From contig NZ_BBPO01000005.1 in the NCBI RefSeq assembly GCF_000787815.1, positions 30,970 through 73,488 of the forward strand: a stretch of DNA of 42,519 nucleotides. Direction: 5' to 3'. Shown piece after piece: positions 1 through 7,229 of the stretch. Source of the stretch: Streptacidiphilus neutrinimicus (lineage in GTDB: Bacteria; Actinomycetota; Actinomycetes; Streptomycetales; Streptomycetaceae). How positions within the stretch are numbered: position 1 is the stretch's first letter; each line of letters opens with the position of its first letter. A program made the position numbers and the translations under genes. The notes beneath the pieces are model-generated. The model saw only the letters and a program-made list of their open reading frames with translations, was not told where the DNA came from and did no database searches.

Positions 1-65
1 GGAGCGGGAGGGAACCGGGCAGGCGAGGTTGCCGGCGTCGAGGCGGTTGCCGGGATCTGGAGACG

Positions 66-950
66 TTGGAGCTGCTGGTCGCGGTCGCCGACACCGGGAG
101 CATCGGGCGGGCCGCCGCGCAGCAGCAGATCACCCAGCCGGCGGCCAGCGCCCGTCTGCGCACGCTGGAGCGCAAGCTCGCGTTGCAACTGCTCGACCGG
201 TCGCGGCGCGGCTCACGGCTGACACCCGCCGGGCTGGTCGTCACCGACTGGGCGCGCGGGGTGCTGGACCAGGCGCACGTGCTGGCCGAGGCGCTCGCCG
301 CGCTCCAGGCGCAGCAGCGCGGGGAGCTGCGGCTCGCCGCCAGCCTGACTCTCGCCGAACAGCTGCTCCCCGGCTGGCTGGTGAGTCTGCGTCAGGTGAG
401 CCCCGCGACGCACGTGGGGCTGCGGGTCACCAACAGCCACCAGGTGATCGAGGCGTTGCGCCACGGCGAGGCCGACCTCGGCTTCATCGAGGGACCCTTC
501 GTCCCGCGCGACCTGCGCTCGCTCGCCGTCGGACGCGATCGGCTGGCCGTCGTCACCGCGCCGGACCACCCCTGGGCGCAGCGCGGCACCCCCGTCTCCG
601 GCGTGGAACTCGCCGAGACGCCGCTGCTGCTGCGCGAGCCGGGGTCCGGCACGCGCGAGACGCTGGAGCGTGCGCTGCGCCCCTGGGTCGGGCCCTCGGT
701 GCCCGCGCTGGAGCTCGGCGCGACCGGACCGCTGCGCAGCGCGGCCGCGCAGGGCGCCGCGCCCGCCGTGCTCTCGCTGCTCGCGGTCACCGACGACCTG
801 GCGGTGGGCCGCCTGGTCGAGGTGCCGGTGGCGGAGGAGGTCGCGCTCACCCGCGTCCTGCGCGCCGTCTGGCGTGCCGACACCGAGCTGCCGCCCCCGG
901 CCCGCCTCCTCCTCGACGTCGCCCGCCGGGCCGCCGGAGGCAAGCGGTAG
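66..950 (+). CDS. LysR-family transcriptional regulator, start unresolved
   Basis: A LysR-type regulator of 294 residues from a TTG start. The N-terminus is a winged helix-turn-helix (GRAAAQQQITQPAASARLRTLE, about residues 14-35), followed by a periplasmic-binding-like effector domain (about 90-290). The reading frame is open leftward to the window edge and the in-frame residues just before the TTG (DLETL) look like the normal first helix of LysR proteins. The true start may therefore be CTG at 57 or lie outside the window. It converges with the cupin gene 21 bp away. The target is unknown; LysR proteins usually control a neighbouring divergent gene, which would be left of the window. Confidence 0.85.
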   Translation: MELLVAVADTGSIGRAAAQQQITQPAASARLRTLERKLALQLLDRSRRGSRLTPAGLVVTDWARGVLDQAHVLAEALAALQAQQRGELRLAASLTLAEQLLPGWLVSLRQVSPATHVGLRVTNSHQVIEALRHGEADLGFIEGPFVPRDLRSLAVGRDRLAVVTAPDHPWAQRGTPVSGVELAETPLLLREPGSGTRETLERALRPWVGPSVPALELGATGPLRSAAAQGAAPAVLSLLAVTDDLAVGRLVEVPVAEEVALTRVLRAVWRADTELPPPARLLLDVARRAAGGKR

Positions 951-971
951 CCGGCGGCGTCCCGGCGCGGG

Positions 972-1472
972 TCAGATCACGGCGGGGAACTGGTCGTGGC
1001 GGGCCCACAGTTCGAGCCACTCCTCGTCCGAGAGCTGCCGGCCGGAGGCGGCGATCTCGGCCAGCGACGCGAAGTAGGCCTCGCGCGGGGCGCCGGGGGC
1101 GAAGAGGATGAGCATCGAGGCCGGGGCGCCGGAGTCGTTGCTGAACGCGTGGATGCCGCCCGGCGGCACGTGGAGGAAGTCGCCGGAGGTGGCGTCGACC
1201 CACCTGTCGCCGTCGTAGAGCGAGACGGTGCCGTCCAGCACGAAGAACGACTCCGACATGGTCCGGTGGAAGTGCCCGCTCGGACCGCCCTTCGGCAGGG
1301 CCGCCATGTCCCAGCGGTAGAGCCCGAACTGACCGTCCGTCGAGGCGCCGGTGGCGAGGTGGTGGACCTGCGTCCGCTCGCCGATCAGCAGGTCAGGCCC
1401 CGCGTCGGCGGCGCGCAGCGTGGCGCTGACCTGGCCGGTCTCGTCGAGGTAGCGCGCGGGAGGGTACGACAT
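972..1472 (-). CDS. Cupin-domain protein
   Basis: A 166-residue single-domain cupin starting at ATG 1472, with GAAGGAG six bases upstream; longer in-frame starts give unlikely arginine-rich sequence. Both metal-binding cupin motifs are visible: HFHRTMSE (HxHxxxxE, about residues 62-69) and GDFLHVPPGGIHAFSN (PxGxxHxxxN), so it probably binds a divalent metal. The substrate is not predictable. It lies 139 bp downstream of a beta-hydroxyacid dehydrogenase on the same strand, and a strong palindrome sits in the gap. It could be a small-molecule dioxygenase, an isomerase or a metabolite sensor. Confidence 0.88.
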   Translation of the reverse strand: MSYPPARYLDETGQVSATLRAADAGPDLLIGERTQVHHLATGASTDGQFGLYRWDMAALPKGGPSGHFHRTMSESFFVLDGTVSLYDGDRWVDATSGDFLHVPPGGIHAFSNDSGAPASMLILFAPGAPREAYFASLAEIAASGRQLSDEEWLELWARHDQFPAVI

Positions 1473-1519
1473 GAGGGGCTCCTTCGGCGTCACGGTCGGT
1501 CGTTCACCGACAGTCTGGC

Positions 1520-1541
1520 TTCCGGCCGGAACCGGCCGGAA
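1520..1541. promoter_or_regulatory. 22-bp palindrome upstream of the cupin gene
   Basis: TTCCGGCCGG and CCGGCCGGAA are perfect 10-bp inverted arms separated by AA, 48 bp upstream of the cupin ATG. It may be an operator, or a hairpin terminator for the dehydrogenase gene whose stop is 71 bp further upstream. A short T tract is absent, as is usual in streptomycete terminators. Confidence 0.5.
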
Positions 1542-1611
1542 GATCCAATGCCGGCCGGTCGGCCTGGTCCACTCGGTCCGGTTCACTCGGCGGCTGCGAC
1601 GCGGGACGGCG

Positions 1612-2496
1612 CTACGCCAGACCCGCGTGGCGGCGGGCGACCTCGGCCAGGACGGCCCAGTCGCGGTCGCCGTCGCCGTGGGCGACCGCGTCCAGGAGCG
1701 CGTCGCGCAGCACTCCGCCGAGGGGGAGCGGGACGTGGGCCTCCGCACCGGCCGTCAGCGCCAGGTTGACGTCCTTCAGCCCGAGCACGGCCCGGAACCC
1801 GGCGGGCTCGTAACGGCGTTCGGCGATCATCGCGCCGTAGCCGGAGTGGACCGGCCCCGGCAGGATGCTGTCCGTGATCACCCCGATCAGGTCCTCAGGT
1901 CGGCCGCCGACGGCGTCGACGAGGGCGGACGCCTCCGCCATGGCCCCGATCGCACAGACGATCAGGTAGTTGGCGGCGAGCTTGTGCGCGTTGGCGACGT
2001 ACGGCTCGTCGCCCAGCCGCCAGGTTCTGCGGCCCAGGACCGAGAGCAGCGGGTCGGCCCGGTCCAGCAGGTCAGGCCGCCCGGCGGCGAGGATCGTGAG
2101 CTCGCCCGCCTCGGCGACCGGCGGCCGTCCCAGCACCGGAGCGGCGACGTAGCCCAGGCCGTGGTCGGCGTGGACCGCGGCCGCGCGCTTGGCGAGCTCG
2201 ACGGAGATGGTGGCCATGTCGACGTGGACCAGGCCCGGCCGGGCCGCGGCCAGCAGGTCCGGTTCGAGCAGCGGCGCGACCGCGCGGTCGTCCGCGAGCA
2301 TCGACACGACCACGTCCGCGTCGAAGGCCCCGCGCAGGTCCGGCGCGGCGTCGGCGCCCTGCGCGACCAGCTCGGCCACCGGGCCGGGCGAGCGGTTCCA
2401 GACGCGGACGCGATACCCCGCCCGCACCAGGTTCCCCGCCATGGCGCGCCCCATCGCGCCCAGCCCGACGAAGCCGACCGTGAGCTCCTGCGTCAT
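1612..2496 (-). CDS. NAD(P)-dependent beta-hydroxyacid dehydrogenase family oxidoreductase
   Basis: A 294-residue member of the 3-hydroxyisobutyrate dehydrogenase family. The N-terminal Rossmann domain opens with GFVGLGAMG (residues 8-16). The second strand ends WNRSP, where the arginine suggests NADPH preference. The alpha-helical C-terminal domain carries AHKLAANYL with the family's catalytic lysine at K172, and GLKDVNLAL. Such enzymes oxidise or reduce beta-hydroxyacids; related imine reductases lose the lysine, so this looks like a true dehydrogenase. ATG 2496 has GGGAG upstream. It is on the same strand as the downstream cupin gene and may share its pathway. Confidence 0.9.
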   Translation of the reverse strand: MTQELTVGFVGLGAMGRAMAGNLVRAGYRVRVWNRSPGPVAELVAQGADAAPDLRGAFDADVVVSMLADDRAVAPLLEPDLLAAARPGLVHVDMATISVELAKRAAAVHADHGLGYVAAPVLGRPPVAEAGELTILAAGRPDLLDRADPLLSVLGRRTWRLGDEPYVANAHKLAANYLIVCAIGAMAEASALVDAVGGRPEDLIGVITDSILPGPVHSGYGAMIAERRYEPAGFRAVLGLKDVNLALTAGAEAHVPLPLGGVLRDALLDAVAHGDGDRDWAVLAEVARRHAGLA

Positions 2497-2601
2497 TCCT
2501 GCGCTCCCGTCACCGTGGGTCCACGTCCGTCCGGGCGCGGACCTTCGTCACGCTAGCGGACGGACGCCCACGAGCCCCGTCGTGCGCCGGAGCGGCGCGT
2601 C

Positions 2602-3375
2602 TCAGCCGCGGCGGCCCGGCTTGCCGCGACGGGAGGCGGGCTTGGAGCCGCGGGCCGGGGGCTTCTGCTGGCGCTGCTGCTTCTGGGGCTGCTGCCCCTG
2701 CTTGCGTGCCGCGGGCTGCTGTCGCTTCGGCGCCTGGTTCGCGGCGGCCGTCGCCGTGCTGCCGCGCGAGCTGTTGACCGTGCGGCCGCGCACGATGCCG
2801 ATCATCTCCTCGATCAGCTCCGAGTCGCGCTCGCGCAGCCACGCCAGGGCCACCTGCGACTGCGGCGCCTCGCCCTCGGGGACGGGGCGGTAGGTGAGGT
2901 CGCGCCGGTGGTGCAGCCGGGCGAGCGACTGCGGCACCAGCACCACGCCGACGCCGGCCGCGACCAGCTCCACCGCGTCCTTCGTCGTCCGCGGCCGCTC
3001 CTTCGCCGCCTCGCCGGGCGGCTGCTCCGGCCAACCGAGGACGTCGTCCTGCGGGTGCAGCACGAGCTCCTCGGCGAGCTCGGCGAGCGGCACCTCCGGC
3101 GCCTCGGCCAGGCGGTGGTCCTTAGGCATCACCACGACGGTGGTCTCGGTGTAGAGCGGGATCGCGTGCAGCTGGTCCTTGTCGACCGGAAGGCGCACCA
3201 GGCCCGCGTCCGCGTCGCCCGCCCGGAGCGCGGGCTCGCTCTCGCCTGCCTGGACCAGGACGAGGTCCAGCGGCGTCTCCGGAAGCCGCTCGCCCCAGAC
3301 CCGGGCCCACTTGGACGGCGTCACACCGGGCACGTAGGCGAGACGGAAGGAGGAGGGAGCGGGCGTATCGGTCAC
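2602..3375 (-). CDS. LysR substrate-binding domain protein without an HTH, basic Q-rich tail
   Basis: A 257-residue protein made of a LysR-type effector-binding domain (about residues 9-195) with no N-terminal winged helix. The tail (about 205-257) is low complexity, rich in Gln, Lys, Arg and Pro, and very basic. It starts at GTG 3375, six bases after a TACTGT -10 hexamer, so translation is probably leaderless. It is divergent from the DUF5997 gene with a 100-bp shared promoter region, an arrangement I recall from other streptomycetes. The effector fold suggests small-molecule binding; the tail could bind nucleic acid. Function is unknown. Confidence 0.88.
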   Translation of the reverse strand: MTDTPAPSSFRLAYVPGVTPSKWARVWGERLPETPLDLVLVQAGESEPALRAGDADAGLVRLPVDKDQLHAIPLYTETTVVVMPKDHRLAEAPEVPLAELAEELVLHPQDDVLGWPEQPPGEAAKERPRTTKDAVELVAAGVGVVLVPQSLARLHHRRDLTYRPVPEGEAPQSQVALAWLRERDSELIEEMIGIVRGRTVNSSRGSTATAAANQAPKRQQPAARKQGQQPQKQQRQQKPPARGSKPASRRGKPGRRG

Positions 3376-3381
3376 GCGGCC

Positions 3382-3387
3382 ACAGTA
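3382..3387 (-). promoter_or_regulatory. -10 hexamer TACTGT, leaderless start of the LysR-domain gene
   Basis: TACTGT fits TANNNT and ends six bases before GTG 3375, placing +1 on the G of the start codon. There is no Shine-Dalgarno sequence in the gap. Confidence 0.55.
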
Positions 3388-3463
3388 CCGGTGTGCGCAC
3401 GACCGGTGCGCGGCGTGGCGGTGCCCGTGGGAGCAGCTGTGACCAGGCGCGTCGCGCGCTCGC

Positions 3464-3469
3464 TACCCT
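3464..3469 (+). promoter_or_regulatory. -10 hexamer TACCCT, leaderless start of the DUF5997 gene
   Basis: TACCCT fits TANNNT and ends six bases before ATG 3476, so +1 falls on the A of the start codon and the mRNA would be leaderless. GTGACC about 19 bp upstream is a possible -35. Confidence 0.6.
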
Positions 3470-3475
3470 TGAGCC

Positions 3476-3886
3476 ATGACTTCGAGCAAGCCCAGGACGA
3501 CCCAGACCATGAAGCCCGCCACGGCGGCGAAGAAGCTCGGCGTGTACCTCGGGGCCACCCCGGCCGAGTTCCAGGAGGGCGTCGTCTCCCGGGACGAGTT
3601 CAACGCCATGCAAGCGAACCCGCCGCAGTGGCTCGCCGACCTGCGCCGCAACGGCCCGCACCCGCGCCCGGTGGTCGCCGAGAAGCTGGGCGTCTCCGTC
3701 TCCGGCCTGGTGCGCAACGGCCTGAGCGAGCCGCTGACCACCGACGAGATCGAGGCCATCAAGGCCGAGAACCCGCGCTGGCTGCAGGTCGAGCGCGACA
3801 CCCAGGCGGAGGTCCGCAAGGAGAAGGTGCGGATCAAGGAGAAGCACGCCGCCGACGCCGCGCGTCGCGCCGCCAAGGAGGCGTGA
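3476..3886 (+). CDS. DUF5997 family protein
   Basis: A 136-residue protein matching the DUF5997 family as I remember it from streptomycetes. It has a compact N-terminal region (TMKPATAAKKLGVYLGATPAEF), a central segment around AEKLGVSVSGLVRNG that could form a helix-turn-helix-like pair, and a highly charged C-terminal helix rich in Lys, Glu and Arg (about 100-136). No catalytic motif is visible. It is divergent from the headless LysR protein and seven bases upstream of the hotdog gene, so it is probably co-transcribed with the latter. Function is unknown; the charged helix would suit protein or nucleic-acid contacts. Confidence 0.88.
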   Translation: MTSSKPRTTQTMKPATAAKKLGVYLGATPAEFQEGVVSRDEFNAMQANPPQWLADLRRNGPHPRPVVAEKLGVSVSGLVRNGLSEPLTTDEIEAIKAENPRWLQVERDTQAEVRKEKVRIKEKHAADAARRAAKEA

Positions 3887-3893
3887 TCCCGGG

Positions 3894-4664
3894 ATGACCC
3901 AGCCCGCCGCTGCCGCACTGATCGTTCCGCCGCTTTTCAACGGCCCGCCCGGTTCGGCCAACGGCGGGTACTTCGCGGGCGCGCTCGCCGCGCTCCTGCC
4001 CGGGGCCCCTGCCTCCGCTGTGGTGACCCTGCGCAAGCCCCCGCCGCTCGGCGCCGCGATGCGTGCCGTCGTGACCGACCAGGGCGGCGTCACGCTGCAC
4101 CACGAGGACGTCCTGGTCGGCGAGGGCGCGCCCGCCGACCTGGCCGGCCTCGGCACGCCGGAGCCGGTCTCCTTCGAGACGGCCAAGGCCGCCGAGCAGG
4201 CGTACCGGGGCCTGGCCCGGCATCCGTTCCCCGGGTGCTTCGTCTGCGGCACGGGGCGGGGCGACGCGCCGGGCCTGCACCTGTCCGCGGGCGCGGTGGC
4301 CGACGGTGACGGCCTGCATGCCTGCACCTGGACCCCCGACGCCGCGCTCGCCGTCGCCGACCCTGACGCGGCGTCGAACGGCTCCGACGGGTCCTCCCCG
4401 CACGTGCGACGGGAGTTCGTCTGGGCGGCCCTGGACTGCCCCGGCGCGTGGACGATCGACCTGGAGACCCGCGACGTCGTCCTCGGCCGGATCACCGCAC
4501 GCGTGCTCGGGGCGCCCACGGTGGGGGAGCCGTGCGTCGTCACGGCCCGTCTGATCGCTCAGGACGGCCGGAAGCACACCACCTGCACCGCCCTCTACGG
4601 CCGTGACGGCCGGTTGCTGGGTGAGGCCGAGGCCCTCTGGATCGAGCTGCCTCCCCGCGCCTGA
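3894..4664 (+). CDS. Hotdog-fold thioesterase-like protein
   Basis: A 256-residue protein that I read as a double or extended hotdog fold of the acyl-CoA thioesterase type. The N-terminal half has FNGPPGSANGGYFAGALAAL, where NGGY.AG resembles hotdog central-helix entries. The middle carries HPFPGCFVCGTGR with a conserved Cys pair, and the C-terminus has a second strand-rich region. It follows DUF5997 after seven bases, probably in one operon. A specific acyl substrate cannot be predicted. The C-terminal codons and the stop run into a 15-bp tandem repeat. Confidence 0.8.
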   Translation: MTQPAAAALIVPPLFNGPPGSANGGYFAGALAALLPGAPASAVVTLRKPPPLGAAMRAVVTDQGGVTLHHEDVLVGEGAPADLAGLGTPEPVSFETAKAAEQAYRGLARHPFPGCFVCGTGRGDAPGLHLSAGAVADGDGLHACTWTPDAALAVADPDAASNGSDGSSPHVRREFVWAALDCPGAWTIDLETRDVVLGRITARVLGAPTVGEPCVVTARLIAQDGRKHTTCTALYGRDGRLLGEAEALWIELPPRA

Positions 4665-4731
4665 CCTCCTCGCGCCTGACCTCCCCGCGGCCGACCTCCC
4701 CGCGCCCGACTTCCCTGCGACCGACCTCTCC
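4657..4731. repeat. Five tandem copies of a 15-bp unit over the hotdog stop codon
   Basis: Five consecutive degenerate units of the form GCGCCTGACCTCCYC begin three codons before the 3' end of the hotdog gene and run past its TGA (4662-4664). The period is five codons, so the in-frame translation repeats R-A-stop-P-P. Copy 2 has the same TGA; copies 3-5 have CGA or a shift. It looks like slippage duplication of the gene end. Confidence 0.75.
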
Positions 4732-5090
4732 CGCCACCGAGACCGGCGGAGCCGAAACCGATGTCGGCGATCCGGCGGGCCCGGCCCCCGTGCGGGCCCA
4801 CCGGTGCCGCTGCTCGGCGGCGCCGCCGCCTCGACGGCGCAGCGGAGGGCGGTGATCCGCAACCGCCCGACTCCGATCCTGCGGCACCGGCACGCGCTGG
4901 TCCAGCCCTGTCGGTCAGGTGGCGGTTTTCTGGGACGGCAGGGCTCTGAGCTGCTGAGACGTCGTCCCATGCGGACAGTCGGCCGGGACTCTGAGTCGGC
5001 GTGTACAGTTCATTTCGGCGGCCGGACAACACGCCTCCAGCCGCATCTTCAGGGCGCGTGAGACGCCTGTTCGACCAGGGGTGGGTAGTT
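4732..5090. other. Intergenic region with no recognised gene
   Basis: About 360 bases between the tandem repeat and the HTH/PG-binding gene. Open frames here are arginine- and proline-rich shadows. A TACAGT at 5004-5009 could be a -10 for the downstream gene, but I see no convincing -35. Confidence 0.5.
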
Positions 5091-5921
5091 GTGGCTCGTT
5101 GGAAGGCCCTGCCGGAGGGACTCGATCCCGCAGTGGTCCGGTTCGTCGCCGAGTTGCGCCGGTTGAAGGACGAGACCGGCCTGAGCGTGGTTCAGGTCGC
5201 CGAGCGCACCGGATACAGCGAGGCGTCCTGGCAGCGCTACTTCGGCGCCCGGTCGCTGGCGCCGCGTGAGGCGGTGGACAGGCTGGTGGAGTTGGCCGGG
5301 GCCGGGGCCGCCACCGTCTCGGCGCTTCAGGACGCCGCACAGGAGGCGTGGAAGTCCGTCGGATCCGCGGTCGGGCCGGAGGAGTCTGCGGAGGAGACCG
5401 ACTCCGACGTGCAGGACCCGGAGCAGGGACCGGAACCGGGCTCCGCGCCGGTGGCGGAGCCGGTGGGCGAGCCGACGCTGACGCGAGAACCGGTGCGACG
5501 CCGGGTTCCTGACACGCGGACGGTGCTGACGTCCGTGTTCTCCGCCCTGCTGGGAGCCGCCGTGACGCTGGCGATCACCCAGCCGTGGAGCACCGCGACC
5601 GCCTCGGCCGCTCCGGCGGCCGCCGCCGTCAAGCCGCCCGCGAAGTCCCCGGTGGCGTACCACTGCACGTACGAGCAGTCCGGCGGGAAGTGGTTCGCGG
5701 GCAACAGCGCGACCGGCAGCGATCTGGTGATGGACGGTCAGGCCGGTCCCGAGGTCGCCGAGGTCCAGTGCCTGCTGCAGCATGCCGGCATCTCGCCCGG
5801 GGGCGTCGACGGCGCGTTCGGCCCGATGACCCTGCACGCCGTCATCCAGGAGCAGTTGGCCCACCACATCGACGTCGACGGCCAGGTGGGTCCGCAGACC
5901 TGGGCGGCTCTGCGCGGATGA
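5091..5921 (+). CDS. HTH protein with transmembrane helix and peptidoglycan-binding domain
   Basis: A 276-residue protein from GTG 5091 (MARWKALPEGLDP); an ATG-like start farther upstream would add an atypical N-terminus. Order of parts: Xre-like helix-turn-helix (about residues 22-55, with GLSVVQVAERTGYSEASWQRY), an acidic Pro/Glu linker (90-140), one transmembrane segment (about 145-163), and a C-terminal PG_binding_1 domain (about 213-275, VDGAFGPMTLHA and VDGQVGPQTWAAL). The topology puts the HTH inside the cell and the wall-binding module outside. It overlaps the next gene by ATGA, so the two are translationally coupled. It may be an envelope sensor or a cell-wall-tethered regulator. Confidence 0.87.
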   Translation: MARWKALPEGLDPAVVRFVAELRRLKDETGLSVVQVAERTGYSEASWQRYFGARSLAPREAVDRLVELAGAGAATVSALQDAAQEAWKSVGSAVGPEESAEETDSDVQDPEQGPEPGSAPVAEPVGEPTLTREPVRRRVPDTRTVLTSVFSALLGAAVTLAITQPWSTATASAAPAAAAVKPPAKSPVAYHCTYEQSGGKWFAGNSATGSDLVMDGQAGPEVAEVQCLLQHAGISPGGVDGAFGPMTLHAVIQEQLAHHIDVDGQVGPQTWAALRG

Positions 5922-7120
5922 GCGGGACGCCGGCCGCGTGCGCCGTCCTGGCCGCGGAACTGCAGCGCCTGCGGACCCGCCACGACCTGAGCCTGGCGGC
6001 GCTGGCCGAGCGCACCCCGTTCAGCCAGTCCTCCTGGGGCCGCTACCTCGGCGGCAAGGCGCTGCCGCCGTGGCAGGCCGTCCAGCACCTGTGCGCGCTG
6101 GTGGACGAACCCGAGGAGCGCTTCCGGGCGCTGTGGACCGTCGCCGAGTCCGCTCCGTCCCGGAGCCCTGACATGCCCGCCGACCCGGACACCCTCCGCC
6201 CGGCGCTGCGGCGCGGCGCGGTCCACCGTGCCGCCATCGGGGTCGGCCTCTGGCCCGTCGTGCTGGCCGGCCCGTTCGCGCGATGCCTCGCCGGGGACTC
6301 CTGGAGTTCGGCGGTCGACGCGCTCGCCTTCGTGGCCCTGGCCGCGATCGCCTACTTCGGGCTGGGCGTCCCCGTCCCCGCCACGGTGCCGCGCTGGGAG
6401 CGCTGGTGTGTCGGGGCCGTCGGGGCCGCGGTCGTCGCCGACGTGGTCGCGCGCGCTCCGCGCCTGCGCGACGACCTCTCGCTCGCCGACGCCGTCGTCC
6501 CCGCGCTGGCCCTGGCACTGGCGGTGGTGGCGGCGGCCGACCGGCTCGACGGGCCGGGGGCGCGCAGCAGCCCGCTCAACTGGCCTCTGGGCGAAGGAGA
6601 CTGGCAGATCGTCGAGGGCGACGGCCGCCTGCTGAACCACCACTGGAGCGTCCCGGCCCAGCGCGGGGCACTCGACATCGTGGGCCGCTCACGCGGCGGC
6701 CGCTCCAGCCGCCCGCTGTTCCCCCGTCGTCTCAGCGACTACCCGATCTACCGCGTCCCCGTGCTCGCCCCGGCCGCGGGCACCGTCGTCAGCGCCCGCG
6801 ACGGCGCGCCCGACCACCCCACCGCCGGGACTCACCCCGCGGGCAATCACGTGGTCATCGACACCGGCCGGGAGCGCATCCTGCTCGCCCACCTGGCACC
6901 GGGTTCGGTCAGGCCGGCGCGGGGCGAGCGTGTCCGCGCGGGGCAGCCGGTCGGCCTGGTCGGCTCCTCGGGCAACTCCACCGAGCCGCACCTCCACGTC
7001 CACGCCGTCCGCGACGGCGAACCGCTGGCGCTCGTCTTCCACGACGCCCCCGGCGGCCACCGCCGGGGCGTGCGGGCGCGCGTCCGCCGTCGTCCGGCCG
7101 ACGGAGCCCGGGGGGCTTGA
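5918..7120 (+). CDS. HTH protein with membrane segments and M23 (LytM-type) peptidase domain
   Basis: A 400-residue protein coupled to the previous gene by ATGA. The N-terminal Xre-like HTH (about residues 14-45, LSLAALAERTPFSQSSWGRYL) closely resembles that of its partner. Hydrophobic segments follow at about 106-120, 134-150, 164-178 and 190-208. The C-terminal domain (about 225-370) is M23: candidate zinc ligands H241/H242 and D253 (NHHWSVPAQRGALD) and the HLH motif at 358-360 (STEPHLHVH). The expected role is peptidoglycan endopeptidase. Four helices with a cytoplasmic HTH would leave the peptidase inside, so the topology needs care; one segment may not span. Confidence 0.85.
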   Translation: MSGTPAACAVLAAELQRLRTRHDLSLAALAERTPFSQSSWGRYLGGKALPPWQAVQHLCALVDEPEERFRALWTVAESAPSRSPDMPADPDTLRPALRRGAVHRAAIGVGLWPVVLAGPFARCLAGDSWSSAVDALAFVALAAIAYFGLGVPVPATVPRWERWCVGAVGAAVVADVVARAPRLRDDLSLADAVVPALALALAVVAAADRLDGPGARSSPLNWPLGEGDWQIVEGDGRLLNHHWSVPAQRGALDIVGRSRGGRSSRPLFPRRLSDYPIYRVPVLAPAAGTVVSARDGAPDHPTAGTHPAGNHVVIDTGRERILLAHLAPGSVRPARGERVRAGQPVGLVGSSGNSTEPHLHVHAVRDGEPLALVFHDAPGGHRRGVRARVRRRPADGARGA

Positions 7121-7229
7121 CCCTCGGGCGACGCGAGACGGCACAGTCGGAGCCGTGGACGGTGCCGCGAACAGGAGAGACCTGCTGCCGATCGAGCAGT
7201 TCTCACAGGCCGTCGGCCGGCGACCGGGC

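Noticed and set aside
4603-5061. Plus-strand open frame with LPAPD repeats after the hotdog gene
   Set aside because: It is the 15-bp tandem repeat read in another frame, with no ribosome-binding site and no conserved sequence.
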